NCBI GenBank assembly: GCA_015832175.1
Contig: WJXW01000007.1
Location: 558,001 to 622,000, forward strand
Reading direction: 5' to 3'
Length of the DNA: 64,000 nt
Source: Paraphaeosphaeria minitans
Taxonomy: Eukaryota > Ascomycota > Dothideomycetes > Pleosporales > Didymosphaeriaceae
Both the position numbers and the translations under genes were made by a program. Position 1 is the first letter of the stretch; each line of letters begins with the position of its first letter. Below the pieces are notes generated by a model. That model searched no databases. It was not told where the DNA came from and saw only the letters and a program-made list of their open reading frames with translations. Shown in pieces: positions 63,908-64,000 of this stretch.

Positions 63908-64000
63908 TATTAAATCCAAGAGGGTAGCTAGTCCTAAAGGGTTAAGGTTGGTTCTTAGGCAGGAGTACTTACAGAAGGTAGAAGGTCTTATTAATATAAT
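63908..64000 (-). repeat. Start of a reversed chromovirus A LTR
   Basis: The first 93 bases match the R/U5 end of the A LTRs (TATTAAATCCAAGAGGG...). The U3 type lies outside the window. It interrupts or follows element G. Confidence 0.85.

Overview
The window looks like a dead-transposon compartment of a filamentous ascomycete (Pezizomycotina) genome. I found no intact gene, tRNA, rRNA, CRISPR array or single-copy host gene. Almost every base can be assigned to LTR retrotransposons. They carry the mark of repeat-induced point mutation (RIP): CA and TG dinucleotides are scarce, TA is abundant, and reading frames keep their length but are full of TAG/TAA at former Trp and Gln codons. The zinc-knuckle Cys/His codons have become Tyr and the reverse transcriptase YxDD motif has become YxDN or YxNN.

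I separate eight families by comparing copies inside the window. A is a Ty3/gypsy chromovirus with at least four U3 types, called A1 to A4 (A2b is a subtype of A2). C is a second Ty3/gypsy family with a ~235-bp LTR and a long region after the integrase. D is a Ty1/copia family, 7.32 kb with 195-bp LTRs. E is a further Ty3/gypsy element. F is known from a gag-like frame. G is an unidentified long frame. H has a ~238-bp LTR and a gag.

Layout. 1-1146: 3' end of an A3 chromovirus. 1147-2929: F gag with a solo C LTR. 2930-13056: 3' part of a C element split by a complete D element (4149-11466, TSD cttct) and a solo D LTR (12242-12436, TSD ggata). 13057-13520: G. 13521-13623 and 36006-37017: one F copy split by a 22.4-kb nest (13624-36005) flanked by the TSD agact. 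Inside that nest lie an A2b chromovirus, a minus-strand C element, H, and plus/minus A2, A3 and A1 pieces joined head to head. 37023-50286: minus-strand E, broken by a solo A2 LTR (TSD gtcta) and a complete minus-strand D (39828-47146, TSD ctttc). 50287-61985: minus-strand A4, split by a complete A1 element (54853-61598, TSD gaata, 456-bp LTRs). 61986-63907: G again. 63908-64000: start of another A LTR.

The most interesting signal is not pol. Between the end of pol and the 3' LTR, every well-preserved A copy carries a reading frame on the opposite strand. It encodes a Cys cluster followed by a Lys/Glu-rich, coiled-coil-like segment. The type of this antisense gene changes together with the U3 type, while pol, the TATA-proximal region, R and U5 stay common to all. 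This suggests exchangeable 3' cassettes made of antisense gene plus polypurine tract plus U3. Family E has a similar Cys-rich antisense frame in the same place.
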